Assembly: GCA_044377005.1 (NCBI GenBank)
Contig: JBILJV010000016.1
Span: 1-42,186, forward strand
Source: JABMMZ01 sp044377005
GTDB lineage: Bacteria > Bacteroidota > Bacteroidia > NS11-12g > UBA955
Length of the DNA: 42,186 bases
Direction: 5' to 3'
Positions 1 through 7,679 of this stretch are shown piece by piece. Numbering within the stretch: position 1 is the stretch's first letter; the number at the start of each line of letters is the position of its first letter. Under the pieces are notes generated by a model. The model had not been told where the DNA came from, searched no databases, and worked only from the letters and a program-made list of their open reading frames with translations. Both the position numbers and the translations under genes were made by a program.

Positions 1-177
1 ATCACTTAAAAGTTGTTCGTGATTAAAGGGCAATTGAGGGTTTAGTAATAACTCTTTGGAAGTCAACTTAAAGCCATCTTCAAACAATCGATTTACGATG
101 GCTTTACTTTCCTCTGCCGAATAAAATTCAGTAAGGGATTTTAGAGCAGATTGGTATGCTTCTTTGATAGAAATCAA
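1..177 (-). CDS. prmC: PrmC/HemK N-terminus, release-factor glutamine methyltransferase (partial)
   Basis: The first 59 residues of a minus-strand gene that continues past the left edge. The visible part reads as the helical N-terminal domain of PrmC (an ISIKEAYQSALKSL start, then an SAEESKAIVNRLFEDGF stretch), which positions release factors for N5-methylation of the GGQ glutamine. The catalytic NPPY region lies outside the window. The best start is TTG at 177-175, five bases after the stop of the glycosyltransferase gene at 182, so the two are probably co-transcribed. From general knowledge, prmC lies next to a divergent ribD in many Bacteroidota, and ribD follows here after two further genes. 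That context raises confidence in an otherwise short match. Confidence 0.6.
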   Translation of the reverse strand, partial: MISIKEAYQSALKSLTEFYSAEESKAIVNRLFEDGFKLTSKELLLNPQLPFNHEQLLSD

Positions 178-181
178 ACGA

Positions 182-916
182 TTAAAAATAAAATTTTTTT
201 ATTTTCAACAATTCAAATGGCAATTTCAAGGTGTAGGTCCAGGAAATTTTGGAATCCCCTTTTTCAATCCATTTTCTCAGGGGTACTTCAATTATACGTT
301 GTTTGCAGACTTCATGCCCTTGAAAGTTAATTAATCTAGCAAACAATTCTACATCAAACATCCATGTACTAATAAATGGTTTGTCGAACAAAAGAGAAAC
401 GTGTTTGTGTGCAATTAACTTAGCGCCACATTGGGTATCATACACATGTAATTTTAGTAATCTAGAAGTAAGGGTGCCTATAATTCTGCTAATGTAATGT
501 CTAAATTCATTGCGAACGATAATACTTCCGAGTCTGTTGATTCGGGAACCAATCAACATATCAAAATCAATGTTTTTGGGAATAAAGTCTAAGAAATAAT
601 CAATTTCATTTAATTCAGTTGAGAAGTCAGCATCAAAATAGCCAACCCATTGGAGTTGAGTTTCTGATCTTAAAAGCAACATTCCTTGTCTAACAGCTTC
701 GGCTTTTCCTCCATTTTTAGGACTATTGTAAACTGTAATTTGTTGAGGTAATAGCGAGGCTGTATTTTCAATAACTTGTTTGGTATTGTCAACACTTCCG
801 TCGTTTACAAGCACCACTTTGATGTGGGGGTGAAGCGACAAAAACTCGATTAGATAGTTTGTATCTAATCTTCTGGCTTCATTGTAACACGGTATTATGA
901 TGCCGATGGTTTGCAT
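182..916 (-). CDS. Family 2 glycosyltransferase, dolichyl-phosphate glucosyltransferase-like
   Basis: A 244-aa GT-A fold enzyme. Visible motifs are the opening nucleotide-sugar strand IGIIIPCYNEARRLD, the acidic VLVNDGSVDNT segment, the NGGKAEAVRQGM loop, and the metal-binding DAD at about residues 95-97 within YFDADFSTE. The NGGK motif and the CGAKL segment resemble the DPG-synthase/ALG5 group, which transfers a sugar from a nucleotide donor to a polyprenyl phosphate at the inner membrane. No transmembrane segment is evident. The ATG at 916-914 overlaps the end of the upstream methyltransferase gene by 22 bases, indicating translational coupling. The acceptor is not determinable. A lipid-linked sugar for glycan or glycolipid synthesis is inferred. 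Confidence 0.85.
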   Translation of the reverse strand: MQTIGIIIPCYNEARRLDTNYLIEFLSLHPHIKVVLVNDGSVDNTKQVIENTASLLPQQITVYNSPKNGGKAEAVRQGMLLLRSETQLQWVGYFDADFSTELNEIDYFLDFIPKNIDFDMLIGSRINRLGSIIVRNEFRHYISRIIGTLTSRLLKLHVYDTQCGAKLIAHKHVSLLFDKPFISTWMFDVELFARLINFQGHEVCKQRIIEVPLRKWIEKGDSKISWTYTLKLPFELLKIKKFYF

Positions 917-1674
917 ATGGCAAAATTGGATAAACCTGGTAATTTTATGCCTATTTTAGAGAAAAACTTAGAGATAAAATAATCCAAAAGTAAAATTTTA
1001 GTAATCAAATTGGTTTTAAAGCGACTGCCTTTCCATTCCACTAAACCAGTTGTTTCTTTGGCGGATATTAATGATTCTTTAGTTTTTTGTATTAATCTTG
1101 GCAACAATAAAAGTGTAAAAAAATAAGATACTTTTACCACATTCATGTTTGCAGATCGGAGATTATTACGAAGTAATGCGTTGTTATATCTTCTGTAATG
1201 GCCCAAAAAGACGTCATGCGAACAGAACAAGGATTGGAAGGCAGGAACTGTAATTACAAAAACTGTTTCTTTGGTAATAAATGGATATGAACAAACCATT
1301 TTCATAAAATCGATATCAAATTCAATGTGTTCGATAACATCCATTAAAAAAACAACATCAATGGTTCCTGTGTAATGTGCTTGTAAATCATCCAAAGACT
1401 TAAAAAAACGAGTTGCTGGATTTTCATTATTCAAAGATTGCAACATAGAGTCATCAAAATTAATATCAACCCCAAAGTGTGGAACATTTAATTGATTGAG
1501 CTGATAAAACTGACTGATAAAGAAACTATCACCACAACCTAAGTCTAGCACAGCATTAATTTTTTGTGGTTTGTGTTGTTGAAACAAATCATTGGCTACC
1601 TGAAGACGAGCAAGTTCCCAAGGGTGACGAGTGATAATTTGAGCGTCTCTAGCATTCAATTCTCTTAAATCCAT
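895..1674 (-). CDS. Class I SAM-dependent methyltransferase
   Basis: A 259-aa protein with the Rossmann motif I AVLDLGCGDSFFISQF at about residues 45-60, an acidic motif II (HFGVDINFD), and the post-motif VVFLMDVIEHIEFD typical of the UbiE/Methyltransf_11-12 group. The C-terminal third is hydrophobic and basic (VSYFFTLLLLPRLIQK), suggesting contact with membrane or a lipid-linked substrate. I chose the ATG at 1674-1672 over the TTG at 1683, because that TTG lies inside the promoter box. The gene overlaps the downstream GT2 gene by 22 bases, and the pair probably modifies one glycan or lipid carrier. The substrate is unknown. Confidence 0.82.
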   Translation of the reverse strand: MDLRELNARDAQIITRHPWELARLQVANDLFQQHKPQKINAVLDLGCGDSFFISQFYQLNQLNVPHFGVDINFDDSMLQSLNNENPATRFFKSLDDLQAHYTGTIDVVFLMDVIEHIEFDIDFMKMVCSYPFITKETVFVITVPAFQSLFCSHDVFLGHYRRYNNALLRNNLRSANMNVVKVSYFFTLLLLPRLIQKTKESLISAKETTGLVEWKGSRFKTNLITKILLLDYFISKFFSKIGIKLPGLSNFAICKPSAS

Positions 1675-1680
1675 AATGGA

Positions 1681-1688
1681 CAAAAGTA
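1681..1688 (-). promoter_or_regulatory. -7 promoter box (TACTTTTG) for the methyltransferase/GT2/prmC genes
   Basis: On the minus strand TACTTTTG matches the Bacteroidota -7 consensus TAnnTTTG exactly. It ends six bases before the ATG at 1674, so the transcript would start at or next to that codon. No clear -33 TTG box is visible at the expected distance. Confidence 0.55.
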
Positions 1689-1804
1689 ATACATTTATTT
1701 AAAATCCTATATTTTGAGTTTAAGTTTTGATGGAAGACTTAAGAGTAGTGCGTAACATTTTCGTGAGTGAATGGTATTTTTAGATTTATAAAACAAAGAA
1801 GTCT

Positions 1805-1812
1805 TACTTTTG
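1805..1812 (+). promoter_or_regulatory. -7 promoter box (TACTTTTG) for ribD
   Basis: TACTTTTG is an exact TAnnTTTG match. Its last base is four bases before the ATT proposed as the ribD start at 1817. It is divergent from the promoter at 1681-1688, leaving about 115 bases between the two boxes. No -33 TTG is evident. Confidence 0.55.
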
Positions 1813-1816
1813 CAGT

Positions 1817-2854
1817 ATTACTTCGCAACAAACATACCTTCAGTTGGCTCTCAACCTTGCTCAAAAAGGTTTTGGGTTAGTCTCGCCAAATCCTATGGTA
1901 GGTTGTGTCATAGTGCATAATGAACACATTATTGGTGAAGGCTATCACCAACAATATGGTGGACCTCACGCCGAAGTCAATGCTATAAATGTTGTATCAA
2001 ACCTTTCTTTACTTCGTGATTCAACCGTTTATGTTACACTAGAACCTTGCAGTCACTATGGCAAAACGCCTCCATGTGCCAATCTACTTATACAACATGG
2101 GGTTAAAAAAGTAATTATTGCATGTTTGGACCCCAATCCACTTGTTTCGGGTAAGGGGGTTGCTTTACTTAAAGCTGCGGGAATTGAAGTTGAGGTTGGA
2201 ATTTTAGAAAACGAAGCACTTGAACTGAACAAACGATTTATTACCTATCACACCCAAAAGCGACCTTACATTATTTTGAAATGGGCAATGTCTAATGATG
2301 GATATATGAGTCACTCTGAAACCCAACAGATTAGTGGGCATAAAGCACAACTAATGCTTCATCAATGGCGCACCCAAGAGGATGCATTTGTAATAGGAAC
2401 TGAAACTTTGCTTACAGACAATCCCCAACTAAACAGCCGTTTGGTTATTGGCAAAAATCCTATTCGAGTGGCTATTGACTTCGATTTAAAATCGCAGAAC
2501 CTGCCTTTACATTTTTATGATCAGACGCAAATAACTTACGTATTGAATGGAAAGAAAGAAAGTAAAGAGGGTGAAGTAGAATTTATAAAAATTGCTAATA
2601 AAAATCCACATTCTATTGTAGAATGTTTGTATCAAAAATCTATTCAAAGTATTGTTATTGAGGGAGGACAACGTTTGTTAAATAGTTTTATAAGTGCGGG
2701 TTTGTATGATGAAATTAGGGTTTTCAAATCCAAGCAACTTATACTCAATGGTGGTCAATTAGCGCCTGAAATTCCTGAATTTAATGCAACAATAAGTGAT
2801 TTAGAAACAGACGAACTATTGGTTTATCAAAATACAAAACCTAATCCAGCATAA
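1817..2854 (+). CDS. ribD: Bifunctional riboflavin biosynthesis protein RibD (deaminase/reductase)
   Basis: RibD deaminates 2,5-diamino-6-(5-phosphoribosylamino)pyrimidinone and then reduces the ribosyl side chain, the second and third steps of riboflavin synthesis. The N-terminal deaminase shows the zinc and catalytic residues His51 and Glu53 (GGPHAEVNAI) and Cys78/Cys87 (PCSHYGKTPPC). The C-terminal reductase begins near RPYIILKWAMSNDGYMS and contains IVIEGGQRLLNSF. Length is 345 aa, normal for the family. The first ATG-, GTG- or TTG-type codon in frame is TTG at 1844, but that loses conserved residues. Reading from ATT at 1817 gives TSQQTYLQLALNLAQKG after the initiator, which fits RibD N-termini. 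The 3' end overlaps the convergent gene by 28 bases. Confidence 0.93.
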   Translation: MTSQQTYLQLALNLAQKGFGLVSPNPMVGCVIVHNEHIIGEGYHQQYGGPHAEVNAINVVSNLSLLRDSTVYVTLEPCSHYGKTPPCANLLIQHGVKKVIIACLDPNPLVSGKGVALLKAAGIEVEVGILENEALELNKRFITYHTQKRPYIILKWAMSNDGYMSHSETQQISGHKAQLMLHQWRTQEDAFVIGTETLLTDNPQLNSRLVIGKNPIRVAIDFDLKSQNLPLHFYDQTQITYVLNGKKESKEGEVEFIKIANKNPHSIVECLYQKSIQSIVIEGGQRLLNSFISAGLYDEIRVFKSKQLILNGGQLAPEIPEFNATISDLETDELLVYQNTKPNPA

Positions 2855-3528
2855 ACAGGCAATCCATTTATCCTTTTGGCATTGAGCGGTTTCAGATATA
2901 AAGGAGCATTGATAATAAAAATATTATTAAAAGCTCTCAAGCGAATTTGAAGATTATTATAAAAAAATGAACGGGCTTTTACCTCGTATAAGCGTTCAAT
3001 AAACTGTTGATTACCATAAGAAATAGCGTTTCTAAAAATGAGCTTGGCCGCAATATTCCCCAAATCACCTGATACTTTCATTATAAAATTAAGACCTAAG
3101 TCACCATTAAGGGTGCTTTTCTCAAAAACTTGACCTGTATTTAATAAAGTATTGGCTCTGGGATTAATACTTATTCCAAAAAAATCATTCGAAAGCGGTC
3201 GAATAATTCGGTAATACAAGGGAGTTTCTATGTCTGCTGAAAAATTACCAATTCCATTAAACAAGGCATTAATAGCCATGGAAGAATCCATTTGATTAGA
3301 GATAATAGAATTATTGATTGACATTCTGGTATTACCAACATAATCGGCTATTAAACTATTGCTAATAACCACCGATTCTCCCTGACTTGGCACACTAAGT
3401 TGGGCTAATCTACTACGTGAACTGTCCATCGTAAAATCAAAAAAATTGTATTTAATATTTTGTTTTTGTGCTAATATTGAACAACAAATCATGCAATGGA
3501 AACCTATAAGTCCTCCTGATAATTTCAT
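2827..3528 (-). CDS. Hypothetical exported protein, probable outer-membrane barrel
   Basis: A 233-aa protein of no family I recognise. The start at ATG 3528 gives a signal peptide, MKLSGGLIGFHCMICCSILA, followed by Q at the likely cleavage site. A longer reading from TTG at 3594 would bury this signal. The mature part is rich in alternating polar/hydrophobic stretches (GDLGLNFIMKVSGD, AAKLIFRNAIS, NIFIINAPLYLK) and ends GLGFVF with a terminal Phe, as in Bacteroidota outer-membrane barrels. It converges on ribD with a 28-base overlap and stands alone as a transcription unit. Function unknown. Confidence 0.68.
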   Translation of the reverse strand: MKLSGGLIGFHCMICCSILAQKQNIKYNFFDFTMDSSRSRLAQLSVPSQGESVVISNSLIADYVGNTRMSINNSIISNQMDSSMAINALFNGIGNFSADIETPLYYRIIRPLSNDFFGISINPRANTLLNTGQVFEKSTLNGDLGLNFIMKVSGDLGNIAAKLIFRNAISYGNQQFIERLYEVKARSFFYNNLQIRLRAFNNIFIINAPLYLKPLNAKRINGLPVYAGLGFVF

Positions 3529-3694
3529 TATAAATGATGTTAAGTGTTGAGTAAGTTTTACCTCAAAGTAAAGATTGTGAAAAATAGAACGCAATAAAAA
3601 GTAAAGTTATTATAAATATTCTACTTTTTTTTATTGTGCTATTAAGCAAAAAAATGAGAAAAATAAAACGCTTCTAAAACTATAAAAAATACCA

Positions 3695-3702
3695 TAGGTT
3701 TG
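3695..3702 (+). promoter_or_regulatory. -7 promoter box (TAGGTTTG) for the EamA transporter
   Basis: An exact TAnnTTTG match whose last base is six bases before the ATG at 3709, predicting a leaderless or nearly leaderless message. Confidence 0.5.
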
Positions 3703-3708
3703 TTGTTC

Positions 3709-4557
3709 ATGATTTTCCTTCTTTTATCTATCCTTTTATCTTCATTGCTATTTGTTGGATTTAAGTGGTTGAGCAAACAATCTGTATACTTATTAATGGT
3801 TATTATGGGTAATTATATTAGCTGTATTGTCACTGCTTTTATTCTAAATAAGGGATTTGCATTTGAAAATTTTAACACCACAGATATTATTCAATGTTTG
3901 GGATTAGGCATTTTATTCTTTTTTACTTTTTATGCCATGGGATATTCTTCTACACACATTGGGGTTGGCATTACTGGAGCTAGCACTAAAATGTCATTGG
4001 TAATTCCTGTTTTTTTCGGAATAATATTTTTGAATGAACCATTTCATTTGTTTCAAATTTTTGGTTTTATAATGGCATTAATTGCTGTCGTATTAATCTC
4101 ATATAATCCTCGAGACAAAATAGGCAAATCACAATGGTTAATTCCTATTTTTATATTTTTTAGTTCGGGGTTAATAGACACCTTATTGAATATTATTCAA
4201 AGTACATTTGTACAAAAACAAGCCTCATTAGCCACAGGAATAGCCGTTATTTTTACAGGTGCACTTATAAGTTCTTTTGTTTTTATAGCAATAAGCAATA
4301 GAGCTATATTAACCCATACTCGAAGCTTATTTTTTGGCTTTTTGTTAGGTATCCCAAATTACTTTTCTGTGTATTTTTTAATATTGGCCTTGGGTTCTGG
4401 AATAATGCCATCCAATGTCTTTTACATGATTAATAATACATCCGTCATGTTATTATCCTTTTTACTAGCATTAATATTGTTTAAAGAAAAAATCAATACT
4501 CTGAAATTTGTTGGCATAACATTGTCTATCATTGCCATTTATTTATCATTAAAATAA
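3709..4557 (+). CDS. EamA/DMT-family membrane transporter
   Basis: A 282-aa very hydrophobic protein with about ten predicted membrane helices in two repeated halves, the DMT superfamily layout. The first half ends with PVFFGIIFLNEPFHLFQIFG and the second with ALILFKEKINTLKFVGITL. Both carry the EamA signature of an acidic residue just before a short loop and the next helix. Such proteins usually export metabolites or amino-acid derivatives, and the substrate cannot be read from sequence. ATG 3709 is preferred to TTG 3700, which sits within the promoter box. The gene lies alone between ribD and yigZ on the same strand. Confidence 0.85.
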   Translation: MIFLLLSILLSSLLFVGFKWLSKQSVYLLMVIMGNYISCIVTAFILNKGFAFENFNTTDIIQCLGLGILFFFTFYAMGYSSTHIGVGITGASTKMSLVIPVFFGIIFLNEPFHLFQIFGFIMALIAVVLISYNPRDKIGKSQWLIPIFIFFSSGLIDTLLNIIQSTFVQKQASLATGIAVIFTGALISSFVFIAISNRAILTHTRSLFFGFLLGIPNYFSVYFLILALGSGIMPSNVFYMINNTSVMLLSFLLALILFKEKINTLKFVGITLSIIAIYLSLK

Positions 4558-4633
4558 ATTTTTTGAATTATAAAAATGACTGATTTTATCAAATTAAAAA
4601 ATGTCATCAATGAAAGTATTGATTAATTTTGTT

Positions 4634-4641
4634 TAATTTTG
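4634..4641 (+). promoter_or_regulatory. -7 promoter box (TAATTTTG) for the yigZ operon
   Basis: TAATTTTG matches TAnnTTTG and precedes the yigZ ATG by 17 bases. A second identical copy lies ten bases upstream at 4624-4631, so transcription could start from either. Confidence 0.45.
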
Positions 4642-4658
4642 ATTTGTAAAAGTCATCT

Positions 4659-5273
4659 ATGTTATTTGCCAACACATATACCATTATTACAGCTCCCCAA
4701 TCCTCTGTATACAAAAGCAAAGGGAGTCGTTTTTTGGCTTTTGCATTACCAATAAAAAGTGAATTAGACGCTAAAACTGAAATACAAAAACTTAAGCAAA
4801 TCTATCCCGACGCTTCTCACCACTGTTATGCGTATGTATTACAATTCGATAAATCTCTTTTAAAAACAAATGATGATGGAGAACCAGCCAATACTGCCGG
4901 GAAACCTATTTTAAGACAGATTCAAAAACACGACCTTACCAATATTCTTGTAGTTGTTGTTCGCTATTTTGGCGGCACATTATTGGGCGTTTCAGGCTTA
5001 ATAGAAGCTTATGGTAAGGCTACAGAAGAATGTTTGGCAATCTGTGAAAAATCGGTAAAATTGATTTTTGAGAAATATGAAATATGTTGTGAATATGGCC
5101 TTGAACAAGAAATCTATAAGGCTTGTAAACAATTTAATGGTATCATTCACGTTATTGAAAATCAGGATTTATTTTGTGCTAAAATTAAAATACCTTTGCC
5201 AATGGTAGAGGGTTTTAAAAGTCTTTTACAAAAAAACTATAAAATACAATTTAAGTACATAGGCATTGCATGA
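4659..5273 (+). CDS. yigZ: YigZ/IMPACT family protein
   Basis: A 204-aa protein carrying the UPF0029/IMPACT hallmarks NDDGEPANTAGKPIL and VVVRYFGGTLLGVSGLIEAY, followed by the smaller ferredoxin-like C-terminal domain. The family is widely conserved and in eukaryotes links to GCN1/GCN2 translation control. The bacterial role is not settled. Length is typical. The start codon ATG is 17 bases after a promoter box. Its TGA stop overlaps the ATG of the next gene (ATGA), so translation of the 801-aa protein is probably coupled to it. Confidence 0.9.
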   Translation: MLFANTYTIITAPQSSVYKSKGSRFLAFALPIKSELDAKTEIQKLKQIYPDASHHCYAYVLQFDKSLLKTNDDGEPANTAGKPILRQIQKHDLTNILVVVVRYFGGTLLGVSGLIEAYGKATEECLAICEKSVKLIFEKYEICCEYGLEQEIYKACKQFNGIIHVIENQDLFCAKIKIPLPMVEGFKSLLQKNYKIQFKYIGIA

Positions 5274-7675
5274 TATATAAGTTAGCAAAAATTTGGTTTC
5301 TAATTGGTTTTATTTCATTAATAAATGCCCAAAGTTCAGATTTTTTTTCGATAAAAGATGTTGAGAAATACCGCTTTGACCATTTGGAATTGAACAACGA
5401 AAATGATGTTTCCTATTTTCTAAAAAATGCCTCAAAATTTAACTTTATTGAAGCTTTAAAAATCAATCAAACTTCCCAATTGCCTCAAATTATTGAGAAA
5501 TTAGATGATTTTTATGACCTTAAATTATTACAACTTAAGGATTATACAGGCGACCTTACATCGGCTACTTTTGCCAATGAATTACCAATTGAAATTCTAC
5601 ATTTGAGTGTAAAAGAGGATGAACTTAATCAACTTATTTTCCTTAAAAATCTCAATAAACTTTCACACCTATATCTCTATTTAGAAGGTAGACCTGAGGA
5701 TTTTTCTCCATTAAAAAATATGGCACCGCTCAAGGAATTTCACTTGATAGCCGATTTACTTCCGACTCATTTAGATGCGGTACTTGATGCCATTCAGAAC
5801 CAAACACAGTTGCAAGGTCTAGGACTAAGTTTGGACCGTGTTACCGATTTACCCAAACGTATAACAAATTACATTACCCTTCCCAAATTGACTCTTTATG
5901 ACAACTTATCTGTGTTTACCAACAAAGGAATTGATGAATTACTCGAAGAGAAAATAAGCATTCAATATGCGCTTGCCAATGATTTGTTTTCAGGCATTGC
6001 CATCAGTTATTTATCAAACAAAGAACAGTTAAATGAATTTGAGATTGCCCATTTGAAAAAAATTTACAATGGTGAATTGTTTATGACTCAAAACGAAGTA
6101 GAAAGTAATGTTGATGGAACAGCCAAAATTATACAATATAACAAACCATTTACGCCTACTTTTCCAATTACACCTGAGTTTAACCCTCCCTATGATGCAA
6201 TTAAAAATAAACATGAAGTTTTTAAAATAAATCCTAATTTTCACAGTATACTTTATTCTAAAACTGGATTAAAAATTATCATTCCTGCTGAAAGTTTTGT
6301 TAACAATGAGAAACAAGGGGTAAAGGATCCTGTTTACATTCAAATTCAGCAATTGCAAACGCCTATCGAGTTAACGTTTGCAGGTGTAGTATTAAAAAAC
6401 AAAAACGAACAGTTTAACTCTAAATTTTTGGTGAACATTAACGCCACTAGTGAAAAACAAAACATCCATTTAATAGAAGGGCAATCTATTAAATTGCAAC
6501 TGCCCGTGTCTACAGACAGTGCGCAAATACATTTCTATGATTATGAATCCAACTCTTGGCAAAATCTTCAATTATATCAACAAGTTTTTGGTTCTACCTT
6601 CACTCCTATAGATTTTTATAAAATAGAAAATGATATACAAACAGCTCCCTATCACCTAATAGATACTTCCAAATTCGAAACCCGTTTTCACAGTGGTAAA
6701 CATTATTGGCTCAGTGATGAACACAATAAAAATCAATTAATTTTTAAAAAGCAAAACTACTATACCGATTTGGACCGCACTTGGACCAAAGATTATAACA
6801 AAAAAGGGCAACTGACTGGTTACAGAGTAAAAAAGGGAAAAGTACTGGTTAAAATTCAAAAAGTAATTCCTAAAAAAAAAGCCGTTGATCGTCAATATTT
6901 TAAAATAATAGACAAAACAAAAGAACTCATTATACCAGAATTAAAGGTATTGCGTTCCATCAATTTTAATGTAAAAATAGACCCAAATGACAAACGTGCT
7001 TTCAACAACGATTACATTAAAAATGCGCATTATTACGATGTAAAAATAAATTGGAGATTGGGTAAAGAATACTGTATTATTACTTTAAAAACAATAAATG
7101 GATTTAAGACCTTAGAGGCATGGATTACGGATACAGAAGATTTAAAAACAAAGAAAAAACAAATAAAAGCCTTTGCAAAAGCTTACAAAAAATACGAACA
7201 ATTAAGAGAAAAAAGAGCGAGAGAATTTGATGCTTTAAACTTGTTGCGTTATCAAGAGTTTGTCGACTATGAAAATCAGAAAATAAAACAATTAGAAAAA
7301 GCCAATCAAACCACAGAATTAAAGATTCAACAGTTGGGTAGTTTTTCATTGTTATACAGCAAGGAACCTGAGTTTTCTACTCACTTAATAGCGCAATATA
7401 CCGATGAATCGGGCTTACCTATAGATGTCAAAGATTTGTACCTCATAGACAAGCGCTATGCTACAACATTTAAAATTACGGTGGGCAATCTTTCCTTTAG
7501 TCCTTCGGAGTGTCAGTTTATCATTGCAACTGATTACAGTGGGCAGCTTTATTATGCTAGCAAAAGTGACTTTAATTTATCAAGCTTAAAAAACAATTCC
7601 CTTACCTATATTCAACTTAAAAAAGTAAAATCTGAAATAGATTCAGTTGACTTTTTTACTCCATTGACCAAATAA
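5270..7675 (+). CDS. Large exported protein with leucine-rich-like N-terminus
   Basis: An 801-aa protein, not assigned to a named family. Residues 1-21 are a signal peptide ending INAQ. Residues about 60-200 show irregular leucine-rich-like spacing (LPIEILHLSVKEDELNQLIF, NLNKLSHLYLYL, PLKEFHLIADL). Around residues 325-435 there is a beta-rich segment, GLKIIIPAESFVNNEKQGVK then DPVYIQIQQLQTPIEL, which resembles a domain common in Bacteroidota surface proteins. Residues about 620-690 are a charged Lys/Glu-rich stretch likely to form a coiled coil. There is no T9SS tail, so a periplasmic or outer-membrane location is inferred. It overlaps yigZ by four bases and ends four bases before the MFS gene. 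Confidence 0.75.
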   Translation: MIYKLAKIWFLIGFISLINAQSSDFFSIKDVEKYRFDHLELNNENDVSYFLKNASKFNFIEALKINQTSQLPQIIEKLDDFYDLKLLQLKDYTGDLTSATFANELPIEILHLSVKEDELNQLIFLKNLNKLSHLYLYLEGRPEDFSPLKNMAPLKEFHLIADLLPTHLDAVLDAIQNQTQLQGLGLSLDRVTDLPKRITNYITLPKLTLYDNLSVFTNKGIDELLEEKISIQYALANDLFSGIAISYLSNKEQLNEFEIAHLKKIYNGELFMTQNEVESNVDGTAKIIQYNKPFTPTFPITPEFNPPYDAIKNKHEVFKINPNFHSILYSKTGLKIIIPAESFVNNEKQGVKDPVYIQIQQLQTPIELTFAGVVLKNKNEQFNSKFLVNINATSEKQNIHLIEGQSIKLQLPVSTDSAQIHFYDYESNSWQNLQLYQQVFGSTFTPIDFYKIENDIQTAPYHLIDTSKFETRFHSGKHYWLSDEHNKNQLIFKKQNYYTDLDRTWTKDYNKKGQLTGYRVKKGKVLVKIQKVIPKKKAVDRQYFKIIDKTKELIIPELKVLRSINFNVKIDPNDKRAFNNDYIKNAHYYDVKINWRLGKEYCIITLKTINGFKTLEAWITDTEDLKTKKKQIKAFAKAYKKYEQLREKRAREFDALNLLRYQEFVDYENQKIKQLEKANQTTELKIQQLGSFSLLYSKEPEFSTHLIAQYTDESGLPIDVKDLYLIDKRYATTFKITVGNLSFSPSECQFIIATDYSGQLYYASKSDFNLSSLKNNSLTYIQLKKVKSEIDSVDFFTPLTK

Positions 7676-7679
7676 TTAC

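Noticed and set aside
1675..1683. TTG at 1683 as the start of the methyltransferase
   Set aside because: The TTG is part of the TACTTTTG promoter box, and ATG 1674 follows six bases later.
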